Source of the DNA: Phlebotomus papatasi
Lineage: Eukaryota > Arthropoda > Insecta > Diptera > Psychodidae
Length of the DNA: 64,000 bases
Assembly: GCF_024763615.1 (NCBI RefSeq)
Contig: NC_077223.1
Coordinates: forward strand, 78,182,627 to 78,246,626
Direction: 5' to 3'
The notes under the pieces were generated by a model. The model made no database searches. It was not told where the DNA came from and saw only the letters and a program-made list of their open reading frames with translations. Both the position numbers and the translations under genes were made by a program. Each line of letters begins with the position of its first letter. The first letter of the stretch is position 1. Positions 1 to 11,400 of this stretch are shown one piece after another.

Positions 1-683
1 TCACGGTTTTTTAATCAAAAACATATATCGGCTAAGAAAACTATCTGGTTAATACAAAAAATATCCTACATTTGGACATCCTCATGTTTGTAATCATCTA
101 CAAGAATCATATGAAAAAAAACTGTTTTTCCTAGAAAATCTTTATTTTCCTGCATGTTCTAGTCATTAGGTGCTTTCCAAAAAGGCTCAGCATTTTTGTT
201 AGCCTGTTTACATTCTACTTGATCCAACATGATACTGAATTGCCTTCAAAATTTCATTATTTTTTATTTTACATAATCCTTCCTCGAATTCCTTGAAACT
301 TTGTAAGTTTAAGAAGGTTCATGAAGGCTATCTATAATAAAAATTTCAAGCCTCAGTCTTTTTTATTTTAGAAAATAGTGAACATTGAAATTTTCGTTTT
401 GACAAATTATTTTGCCCCAGTCTGCCCTATTTGTTTAAAATTAGGAATCAGGAAATGAGCTGGTGCTAATAAAGTATAGGATATTTTGCACAAAAAAAAG
501 TAAAAGAAAATTAATCTTGAAGTTTAAAAGTAATTCTCAAGATTCGTAGGAAATTAAGCTGAGAGAACTTTTCTGCAAACGCACAAGTGTTAGCCAAATT
601 AACATTATTTTGGAATTCTTTAATTTTACAATAAAATCTTGAATATATTAGAGGTGTCTTTGCAAGTCCTATATACCCCTATA

Positions 684-1047
684 CGGGCGTCAGACCTAAG
701 GTTTAGCCTTATGGTTTAACTGCTCTAATTTCTTATCAATCACAATTTTTTTGGAAAGATTTAATTTAGAATTGGATTATTAAGGAAAATTAACCTATTA
801 GGATTTCAAGAAGCAATAAAATTGCTCGCTATACTACGCGCTCTGCTCCTACAAGCTGTTGACCAGCCTATCATCATACAGAAACTTTCAAAATACTTGT
901 CATTCTAACCGCTCTAACATTTGTAACATTCATGGTTGTATATAGAGGCTCTGAGCCTAATTTACAAAGAAACCAATAAACATTATTATTATTATATAGG
1001 ATTTGAAGATCTTCGGGAACTGGGCTAAACCTCTAGTCTGAAGCCCG
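684..1047. mobile_element. Palindromic MITE interrupted by a retroelement tail
   Basis: Ends CGGGCGTCAGACCTAAGG and CTCTAGTCTGAAGCCCG are inverted repeats with TA on both sides. The interior resembles the palindromic element at 61714-62106. From about 825 to 998 unrelated sequence interrupts it, ending in an AATAAACATTATTATTATTA tail like a truncated non-LTR retrotransposon 3' end. Confidence 0.65.
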
Positions 1048-1145
1048 TACTACCAGAGAATACTTTGCCTTTTAAAATGATAATTGAGCATTACTGAAGG
1101 TTTTTACCATTTAAGAAAAATTCAATTCAATTTATTCAATCATTA

Positions 1146-1315
1146 ATAATAATAATAATGCTGGCACAACATTCCATGAAGGCCACAACATTCTCACTGG
1201 ATACAATCCGAATACCTTTAACGCCAGAAAAATTCCTGTTGACCTAAAGGGGATTCGAACCCGGGTCACTTGCATCATAGAGCGAATGCTCTACCGCTTG
1301 ACTCATTGAGTGCCC
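1146..1315 (-). mobile_element. tRNA-derived SINE, copy 1
   Basis: 170 bp with its head at the right. Read on the minus strand it starts GGGCACTCAATGAGTCAAGC and has an A-box (TGAGTCAAGCGG) and B-box (GGTTCGAATCC) like a tRNA, then an unrelated body (AATTTTTCTGGCGTTAAAGG) and an (ATT)n tail. A 14-bp direct repeat flanks it (TTATTCAATCATTA at 1132-1145, and the same with one mismatch at 1316-1329), as expected of LINE-mediated insertion. Confidence 0.9.
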
Positions 1316-1329
1316 TTATTCGATCATTA

Positions 1330-2357
1330 GGAATATAAAATTCAAAAAAGTAGGGGAAAGTACACTCCCTTCGGATGTTCATGCCTTCGGATTATGTGAA
1401 TTTTCTTTTATTTTTCCTAAGAGACTTATAATATAAAATAAAAGAAATTCACTTTACTTTCTATACTTACTATATACGTTTTCTGGTTCGATTACTTTCT
1501 ATATACCTGCACTCAACTTGCGATCCGGAAGTGTAAGTTGTCAATAAGTGTCTAATATTCATTCAAATCATTCGTTTAGCTTGTGAACCGAGAGTTACCC
1601 ATAAAATTCACAAATTTTGATAAATCCTCTCTATAGTTTCACCAGCATATAATTAGGGAGCGCAAGTCTCAAAGAAAGTCAAATTCTGATATACCGTTCC
1701 ATTAATAACATAAAACAGTGTTCCGGGAGTCAAGACTTTACTAAATTTTCAATATAATTCAATTTCAACTATTTTTTTCCTATTGAGTTTTTTGTTTTAC
1801 ATATATATGGAACACTTCTTCAGAAGGATTTTAGGAACTCGTTCTGCAGCAGTTAGAATTACGTAAAAAGAACTTACGTGTAATAAACGTGGACTATGTA
1901 AGGCAATTGTTCTTTTTTTTTCTTTTTTTTTGAGAAATAAATAAAATGTGGATTTAAAAAAGTGTTTTATAGGCATAATAACTACTTAAAAAGTGATTAT
2001 TTAAAAGTCCTTAATTAAGTACCTAGTGAGAAATAGCCTTATTGTACCCAAGATCAACTACTTAATTAAGGACTCTAACAAAGGCCTTAATTAAGTTTAG
2101 TGTTAAGGCTGAGTCATTCCATATTAGTTTAGCTATTCGTCATACAGCGCTGATGTTTACTTTTGGATTTTCTACAACTCCTTAAAATTAAGTTATGGAG
2201 TTAAGAACATATTAAGTTCTTATTAAGTATTTATGCGTTAGCCGGGTTATTAAAAACTATAACTTTCTCAACTGAAATTTTGAATTAAATTGGAATGGTA
2301 CACTAACCAAATACTAAGCCAAAAATTTTCATACAACAAGTTTTGTTTTAATCTTAC
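1330..2357. other. No gene seen; probably Multiplexin intron
   Basis: AT-rich sequence with no convincing exon on either strand. Endostatin-coding sequence is not recognisable here. Confidence 0.5.
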
Positions 2358-2444
2358 CGAAATGTACTGCCATCCTCGAGTAACTCGTAAAAGAAGAGCC
2401 TCTTCTGCCACAAGGAACACAATTGTACCAATTGTGCTATTCAG
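2358..2444 (-). CDS. Mp: Multiplexin exon m: trimerisation domain core
   Basis: 87 bp (29 codons), acceptor TTATTAG, donor GTAAGA. It encodes LNSTIGTIVFLVAEEALLL and RVTRGWQYIS. The pattern GTIV-LV-EEALL-RV-GWQYI is the short trimerisation sequence found after the last helix of collagens XV and XVIII, and it is the strongest single piece of evidence for the gene's identity. The next exon is not visible in the remaining 2.3 kb. Confidence 0.92.
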
Positions 2445-5400
2445 CTAATAAAAGTTAAAATTAATTTATTACAAAATTTGACAAATTAGATGCGAAGAGA
2501 TATAAAACAAAAAATTACCTTTCTAAGTTCATCGATATTTTGTACAACACTCACTCCCATTTGATTATCCCCTTCAAATGATGTAATTTGGCTGATTTGT
2601 CCTCCTTCTACGCTTATCAAACCCGGTGGTCCAGCTTCACCTTTGGCACCTTTTTCTCCCTTCTCCCCAACAATCTACAAAGCCATAAAGAATATCCCAC
2701 ATTAAATGGCTCAAGTATCTTCTCATTACAAAATTTATGTGTTTATTTCTGCCGAAAAGATATTAAGCTCAGGGTATATTTAGTGACTCTCCTCTTTGTA
2801 TACTTGTTTGATGTGATTATATCCAAGCATGTGTTCGCAGTTCGCAAAAGCCAATGTTTCTTTGTGAAAATGTGCAATTTGTTAGTGTCCCTTGTGTACT
2901 AATGATATTAAGATGATAATTCATTTTACTCACAACTTCACCCCTATCACCTTTGTCTCCAGGATCACCTTTGATTCCCTACAAAGAAAAGATCAGCATT
3001 TAGTGAAGTGTATTGAAGTTAATAATTTATGATTTATTGAGACGTGGAATACCTTTACACTCTTTGATATTGAGCATGTGAGATTTTCGAAAGCAATTAT
3101 ATTGTGATATAAAAATTAATGAAGTACAATGATTTACATACCGGCCATCCTGGATATCCAGTATCGCCTATTTCACCAGGTTTTCCCGGAGGACCCATCA
3201 AACCTGGTGGCCCTGGTTTTCCTCTTCGTCCTCTTTGGCCTCGTTCACCTTTGTCACCCTTTGAATTCAATGAGCTCAGCAATTTAATCATTTACAAAAT
3301 CTCTATCTTACCTTTGTGATGTTGTAGATATTCAAGTCTGAGATGAGACCCGAAGATCCTTCAGCACCTTTTTCGCCTTTAAGGCCAGGATCACCAAAAT
3401 CGCCTTTATCCCCTTTATCACCCGTACACTGACACTGACTGGAATTGACAGGATCACCATAGATAACTGCTCCAGGTGGCCCTGGATCACCTCTATCACC
3501 CTTAAGACCTGGCGGACCAACCGGACCCGGAGGACCTTCAGGACCAGAGGAACCCTAAAAAATAGCAATTAGATTTTTTACACTTTTCAGATGCTCAGAC
3601 AGATTGATAAAAATACCTTTTCTCCTGAAACCCCGCGAGATCCTTCATCACCTTTATCACCTTTCATTCCTTTGTCTCCTGGAATACCAGTTTCACCTTT
3701 TTCTCCAGCATATCCTTTAATCCCCATCAGATTGTTATTCAGATTTTGCATAGTGTTGACGATTAAGGATTCCTGAAAAATTTGATAAGAGATATTCCAA
3801 ACAATATTAATGATAATAATATTTCATATATCTCATATTTGAATTCAAAAGCCAGTGTTAAGCCTAGATCAGCTTATAGAGGTGCGATTCCTTCATTGCA
3901 AATTTGGATTGTGGCAAACCCGAACGATATTTATACATAAATAATGCAAATTTCGTTTAATAATTCTTAAAGTATATGAAGCATATTATCGTTTTTAATC
4001 AGGAAAATTGGATGAGAAATGCATAAAAGCATCTGAAAATCTTTAAAGTCGATTATCTCGGAAACTATGAGAGATAGAGGCCTCAATCTTTACATCCATT
4101 TGGAGCCTCCTTCAGGCTTGATATGTGCAAAATTTCACTTCAAAATGAAAAAAAATTGAATGAGAAATGCATAAAAGTGCCTGAAAATCTTTAAAGTCGA
4201 TTATCTCGGAAACTATGAGAGATAGAGGCCTCAACTTTACATCTGTTTAGAACCTCTGTCAGCGACCCGTGAGAATCCGCGAAGTTATTCATTACCCACA
4301 AAAAAGACGCGCTCAGAGAAAATCCGCGAAAAAATAAGCGCCCCGCGAAAATCCGCGAAAAAGTACATGCCCCGTGAAAACCCGCGAAAAAAATCGCGCT
4401 CCGCGAAAAAATATACACCCCACGAAAATCCGTGAAAAATTCGCGCCCGCGAAAGTCCGCGAAAAAATACGCTCCCCGCGAAAAAATACGCGCCCCGCGA
4501 AAGTCCGCGAAAAATACGCGCCCCGCGAAAATCCGCGAAAAAAAACGCACCTCGCGAAACTCCGAGTAAGTCCGCGAAAAAATACGCGCCACGCGAAAAT
4601 CCGAGAAAAAAATCGTGCCCTGCAAAAATCCGCGAAAAATTCGCGCTCCACAAAAATCCGCAAAAAACCGCGAAAAATTCGCGCCCCACAAAAATCCGCG
4701 AAAAAATACGCGCCCCGCGAAAATCCGCGAAAAAATACGCGCCCCGCGAAAATCCGCGAAGAAATTCGCGTCTCGCGAAGATCAGCGAAAAAAAATCGCG
4801 GATCGCTAATGGTATTATGTCACCTTACAAATCTTCGAATATAGACTCACTATATATAATATAGAGAGAGAGAGAGTGCTATACACTCACTCAGTCCCGG
4901 CATTATGCACTTCGGGATTATGCTCCTGACGGAATTATGCACGTACAATTATGCAAGTTTGTCTACCATTGGGAGTCAATTTATGAAATCATTTTTGAAA
5001 TACGCCTGAATGTATACTGTTTTGTGACGCGGTAAATTTGAAAACAGTGTGCTTTTTTTTAGAATAAAACTTTAATTTCTTTTATTAAGGTAAAATTTTT
5101 AAATATCCTAACCATTTATTGAAGAACTCTGGCCAAAAAGTACTGTTTGTTGAATTTCTATTAAATAGTTGAATCTTTTGTTTTAACTACTTTTACTCCG
5201 CGCGAAATTCGTTCTACGGCAGATTTATTCAAAAGGAAGCCCCTGCGGTTATGCAAATTTTCTCAATGCATAATGCCATTTCGCGTGTTTTTTCGGTCCC
5301 GAAAATGTGCTTAATCCCGGGACTGAGTGTATATGGAAAAGCTTGTCCGACGCCACTTCTCCCGCTTTTTTCCCGCCTAACGCTATTAGCAAATTTTCTT

Positions 5401-8400
5401 GAAATTGAAATCTTTAAAGTAAAATATCTCGAGAATTGTTCGACGAATGTCTTAATCTTTTTTAAATTGGTCTAAATTTTCTGGGCTACAACATAAACAT
5501 AAAATTTTCAAAATCGCATGCTTAGATTTCTAGATAACAAAACGTGATTTTTAACCGGTTTAGAACCGGTTTTTCAAAAAACTAATGGCACAGAAATCGT
5601 CGTACGCGCGAGTAGATATATTTGAAAAAAATTTATGAAGATATCTCTTTCCAAACCAGAGATATTGCGTACTACGGACGGCCGGACCCGAAATTGCCGA
5701 CTTATGATTTTCGGCATGAGGGATGTTCAAACAATATACCCTGTGAATTTCAGCTCGATCGGAGCACTTTTAGAAAATCCGAGGATTACAATAGGTGTGA
5801 CTAGAAGGAATCACACCTAAAAAAGAAAATAGACCATTAGAAGTAATGAAAGAAATATTTGTAATGTACAGTAGACTCTCTCTCAAATGGGTATTTGGGG
5901 CGAAATGTCAACCGGTTTATCGATAGATTTGGGCGTCAAAGCCTTTGTAAATTCCACAAAAAGCGCTTAATTATAAAGAATCACGATAAAATAGGAAGAA
6001 CTACAGCGAATTTGAGCAAATTTGCTTCATAATTAAACGTGAAAATTGTCAACAAAATTTTTCGCCCGATTGAAAAACAGCCGATTGAGTGAGAGTCTAC
6101 TGTATTACAGGTTAAACTCAATTTTAAGTGTCTCATATTAGTAATAAAATTGTAACAATTGTTTTTAAGTGATTTTCAAAAATATTCTTCCCAAAAATAT
6201 TAATCTGCAGAAGATAATGCCCAAGTTAACTTGAGATACAAAAAAAAAACTTTCTGTAAAATTAAGCCACGCCTCCTATAAATATTAAAATGAACCAAAA
6301 TTAGTGAATTCCATTAAGATTTGCTCGTGAAAAAGTTAAATAACTTATAAAAAGAATATTCTATGCAGAAAATTGCATTATTAAAATTTATAAATGCAAG
6401 GGCCAATTCAACATTTGGTGAAGCCCCGCCCATTTGTAGCGCATAATACCCTAATTTTTTAGGCAGTGTTTTAATTTTGATTATCTTTTGTTTTGAAAAG
6501 TTGTAGGCAAGTATACTGAAGTAAAACCCAAAGTACAGCTAAAATCAACAAGATACTCTACAGAAAAATGTGGGTTGTCTTAAGGTTTTTCCATGGCAGT
6601 TTTTGTGGTGGGCGTGTCCTAAATTTTTGTAAGCGGGATTATAGAGACACATATTTTCTACAATAATTTTATGAATCTTGAAAAATATAGGAAGACTCCT
6701 ACTTTAAGAGCTCAATCAAAAAGAGTAACAAAATATTCTTATAAACAAATCGAATAAGGTAATAGGCAAACCTTAAACATTCTTGAAGGATTCCAGTTGT
6801 TCTTAAGTGTAAGCACAAGTAAAAACAGATGTTAGAAAATAAATATTAATATTAAAAAAAACTCAAAGAAACTTACATAATTCTCTGGAAATCCTGGAGG
6901 TCCAGCTGGTCCAGGAGGTCCCTTCAAACCAGGAGCTCCATCGACGCCTGGTTCACCTTTTCGACCCTGTTCTCCTGGTTCTCCTCTACTTCCCTTTGAA
7001 CCAGTTGCACCTCGCATTCCAGGTGATCCTGTTGCTCCCTGCAAAAATGAATCTTCTTTTGAAAAACATCTGACTCAATATGAAATTGTGAGTTATAGTA
7101 CCTTAGTACCAGGAGGACCGGCACGACCCTCTTTCCCAGGCATTCCTGGAGGACCTTTGATCAAGTCTTGGAACAGTATATCATTTTTCAAAATATTTAC
7201 TGCTGATGTAACATTGCAAGAGCAAGTTTCTTGAGGTTTTTTGGTAAGAAAAACAGTTTCTGCAATCTACAAAAAAATAGTTTATTTGATTTGAAGTCGC
7301 TAGAGTCATCTTGGATAATAAAAAATCTCACTTGTCTAATAGTTGTATGCAGTTCTGTATTATTTGTAATATCTATAGTTGTGCCAGGAAATCCAGGCGG
7401 TCCCGGTGGTCCAGGTGGTCCTCGAATACTGTCGCCAGGTGGTCCCTTTAAACACACCTCATAAATTAGCAACAATTTCTACAAAGATTTCCTGGTTTTA
7501 CAAATTCCTCCTCATGTATTTACTCCTAGGGAAGAGTTATCTAATACCAATTAATTGACTTGATCATTGGGTGTTTATAAATAAACAAAATCCATTTCCA
7601 TGAAGCAACTTTTTCTGATAAGATTGGCCTCATTTGAAAGGTCTTTTCATCCTCCACAATTCCCTCGCACATCAGCATTTCAAAATTCTAACAAGATTAA
7701 CTCGCTGAGTGGTAAACAAAATTTTTAAAAGACGGAATTGACTTTTTTCTTTTGCCCTCTCAGTCTCAACTTAAACTGGAATAGTGCAATCTTTTTTTTT
7801 GTTTTATTTAGAGAATTGAATTCCAGACACTTTTTTATTGGTGTCGCATATTTAAATCAGATTAACTGGGTACAAGTTATTAATCAATTCAAAGAACTTA
7901 CTCGCAGTCCCCGATCACCTTTTTCACCTTTGGACCCTAACTCGCTGTCCAATGAACCAAATGGATCCGATGGAATGGAAAATGTGTCTGTTGGAAATCC
8001 TAGGTCACCCTTCTTTTTCTGGAAAAAAAGTCAAGATATCACCAAAAAAATTGTAATTAGTCTGAGATCAAAAGTTGCAACGTGTTGTGACATGTGGAGA
8101 AGCATTAAACTAAACATATCCTAATATTATTTACAAAGTGATCATACCTATTTTGCATGATCAGGCAGCAAGATTGTAGGAAACATATTTACAATTTGTC
8201 AGCCCTAAGACTAATCAATACATATCTTCATGTAAAAGTTCTTCAATGTGGGGGGAAGAGGCCAGGAAGGGGTTTTCCTGGAATCAAGATTATGATACCT
8301 TTTTTTTATGAAATCGAGAGATTCCATAAACATTTCAAAGGAACTGTTGATTTAGTAAATTGCATTCCCACTTGAATTCAAAGCTTGTTTTAAATGAAAC

Positions 8401-11400
8401 TCATAAATATTATATTTAGAAATTTAGGTTTTTTTTAAGAGTAGAGAGACATTAAGTAATATGGATCAAACAAAGGTTATCATTTTGAAAAAAAAATCTC
8501 TAACGTATTTTAATCGGCAAAACAATTTATAAGAACGACTCGATATCAATTATATTCTAAGTTGACTTGAAACGTTAATTTGGCTTCACTGCTAACAATA
8601 AAGCTGTCTACACACTAAGCAAATTATTGCAATAATAACATTTCAAAGTGACATTGAAATGAAACTTCAATATTGAAGAGAATATTGAAACCAATATTTC
8701 AATATTCGCCTACACACTAAACAAATTGACTTCAATATTAAAAATTCAATATCACAACTTATTAAAATACCATTTTAGTTAGAGATTGAGTTTCTTTCAA
8801 ACATCGAAAAACTCTTGGAATTAGTATGTTTATGAACAGGAAGACATCTCAGAATATCATCGTAGACAGGACCAGAGATTCTGCTGTATATCCTGCTCAA
8901 TTCATCCCAGAAACCCATCTTTGTCAGGACTTCTCCCTTACTTCCTCCAGAAAATCACAGATCTTCTGGGATTTTGTTGTATTTTATGTCAAGCACGCCC
9001 GAAATACTCATGTTGGTCAGAAGATTTTTCCTGGTTCCTACAGGAAATCATAGATCTTCTGGGATTTTCTTCTGTATTTTGCCAAGAATACCCAAAATAC
9101 CCAAGTTGGTCAGAAGACAGAGGACTTCTCCTGGTTTCTCCAGATAGATCTTCTGGTATCTACGAAACCAAGAGAAATCTTCTGACCAACTTGAGTATTC
9201 TGGACGTAATTGACAAAAGATATAGGACAATCCCAGAAGATCTGTTGTTTCCTGGATAAACCAGGAAAAATTTTCTGACGAACAGAAGTATTCCGTGCGA
9301 ACTTGACAAAATGCAGAAGAAAATTCCAGAAGTTCTGTGATTTCCTGGAGAAACCAGAAAAAATCTTATGATCAACTTCGGTATTTTGGGTGTTCTTGAC
9401 AAAATACAGAAGAAAATCTCAGAAAATCTGTGATTTTCTAGAGAAATTAGGAGAAATCCTCTGACCAACTTGGGTATCTCGAGTGTCCTTGATAAAATGC
9501 AGAAGAAAATCCCAGAAGATCTGTAATTTCCTGGAAGAAGCTAGAGAAATCTTCTGGCCAATTTGAGTATTCTGGCTGTATTTGACCAAGTGCACAACAA
9601 AATTCCAGAGGAACTGTGATTTCTTGGAGGAAGCAGGTAAGAAGTGCTAACCAAGCTGGAATCTTGGGAAGATTTGTCAAAATGTACAGCGAAATTCCAA
9701 TAATCTGGGATTTTCTAGAGGAAGCAGGAAGAGATGTGTCCTGACTTGGATTTTGATCTTGGATGTGTTTTCATTCATAAACAAGGAAATCCCAACAGTT
9801 CTGTGATGTTCTGAATGAAAAATATTCCAGACCATTAAAAAATATTGAAGAAAATATCAAATCAATTTGATATTTAGAATTTCTTTGAAATTTTATCTCA
9901 ATATGACTTTGAAAATTTTTATTGACATTATTTGACAAGTAATGAAATAAAACATTGAAGAAAATGCTCCATATTGAAAGAAATATTGCAATAATTGCCT
10001 ACACACTGGACAATTATCTTCAATATTGAAACTTTCATGTCAATAAATCTTTGCAATGTGGAGGCAATCCTTGTCAATATTGGATATTGAAAAGAAATAT
10101 TGCAATAAATTTTGTCTAGTGTATAGCCAGCTTAAAAGGATCAAAGTTGATCCAGATTTGATCCTTTTTCAAAGGACGGATCAAATTTAAAACATTGAAT
10201 TCACATTTATCGTAGTAGAACATGTTAATTTGATTCATCCTTTGCAAAAGGATGAAATTTGGATCAATTTGATCATTTTATTTTTACCATTGTTATCCTG
10301 AAAAGTTAGGAATTTTTGTGACAAAAATAGATTTTATTTTCCGTGAAAATCCTTGAAAAATTTTTCTGAAATTCAATTTATAAGAATTTTTTATTCCCCT
10401 CTTAGATTCCCCAAATGTTTCAGCTTAAAACCAAATGAAAGCCTTAATTCTTAACCCTTTAACGACGAGACAGCTTTCGCTGACCGAAAATCAGCAATAA
10501 AAGTGAAACTGATAAACAAAATCAGTATAAGGTCTTACATCTAGCCTTAGAAAAACCAACAAAGTTCCGATTCTGAAAAATTATTTTCTTTCTGGGACAC
10601 CGGTGTTCCAATCGTCCTTAAGTAAAAGATCTAAGACCCTTCAAAACGTTAGAAGTCAAGAAATTTAGGAAGGTTTTCTTTTGAATTATTTAAGGCCAGC
10701 TTTTCAATAACTCAGCCCCTATGGCATCAAACGTCTTAAAGGTCTTAAATGTAAATACGTTATTTAGATACTTAACATCCGGATTTTCAACGGGGTAATT
10801 CTTAGAGCAGTGTCTGAGGAGGTTATCCGAAAACTTTGTGCCAGAACAATACTAAACTTTGACTCCGATCTGGCAAGGTAAGCTTTCACGTAGTAGGGGA
10901 GACCGGGGTACAATTAGCCAGCCAGGGGTAGAAGTAGACAGCGGATTTTTCTCGTTTCCCTTAAAATGTACATTGAGCAAAGTATTTTTTAATGAAAGCA
11001 GAAACATACATCTCCATATTCCCAAAAATATTTATAAGTCTGATCCTGGTTATCCTACAATTTAGTTAAGCATTTTTATAAAATGGGTATAAAATTGTAA
11101 TTTTGATGTTACAACTTTTGGCCCAGCATTTAGTTTTCTAAGTTTTTAGTCAAAATCTCATAGTTTTACTTTGTTTCTGGTTTAATAAACTTAATTAAAA
11201 GATATTTTTCAGATGGATAATAATTATCTAATTTTTTATATAAGATAATAAACACTGAAACAGCCCTCGGGGAAGATGCAGCCACTCTTTCGTGGCGGGA
11301 TAAAACTATTGATGATTTTTCACTAATACCTGGATAATTGTTAGATGAAAAAGTACTATTGATATTCCAAGCAATATTGCCATTTTGATGAGCAATTTGT

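Noticed and set aside
1238..1315. A tRNA gene on the minus strand
   Set aside because: It has A- and B-box motifs but is the head of a SINE: a non-tRNA body, an (ATT)n tail and 14-bp target duplications follow, and a second copy exists at 53878-54059.
1..2340. Endostatin domain of Multiplexin
   Set aside because: Expected next in the gene, but no cysteine-patterned endostatin sequence is readable on the minus strand here; it probably lies beyond the left edge.
4191..4844. Several long overlapping open frames on both strands (up to 166 codons)
   Set aside because: They follow from the period and composition of the CpG-rich minisatellite; the peptides are simple repeats in every frame.
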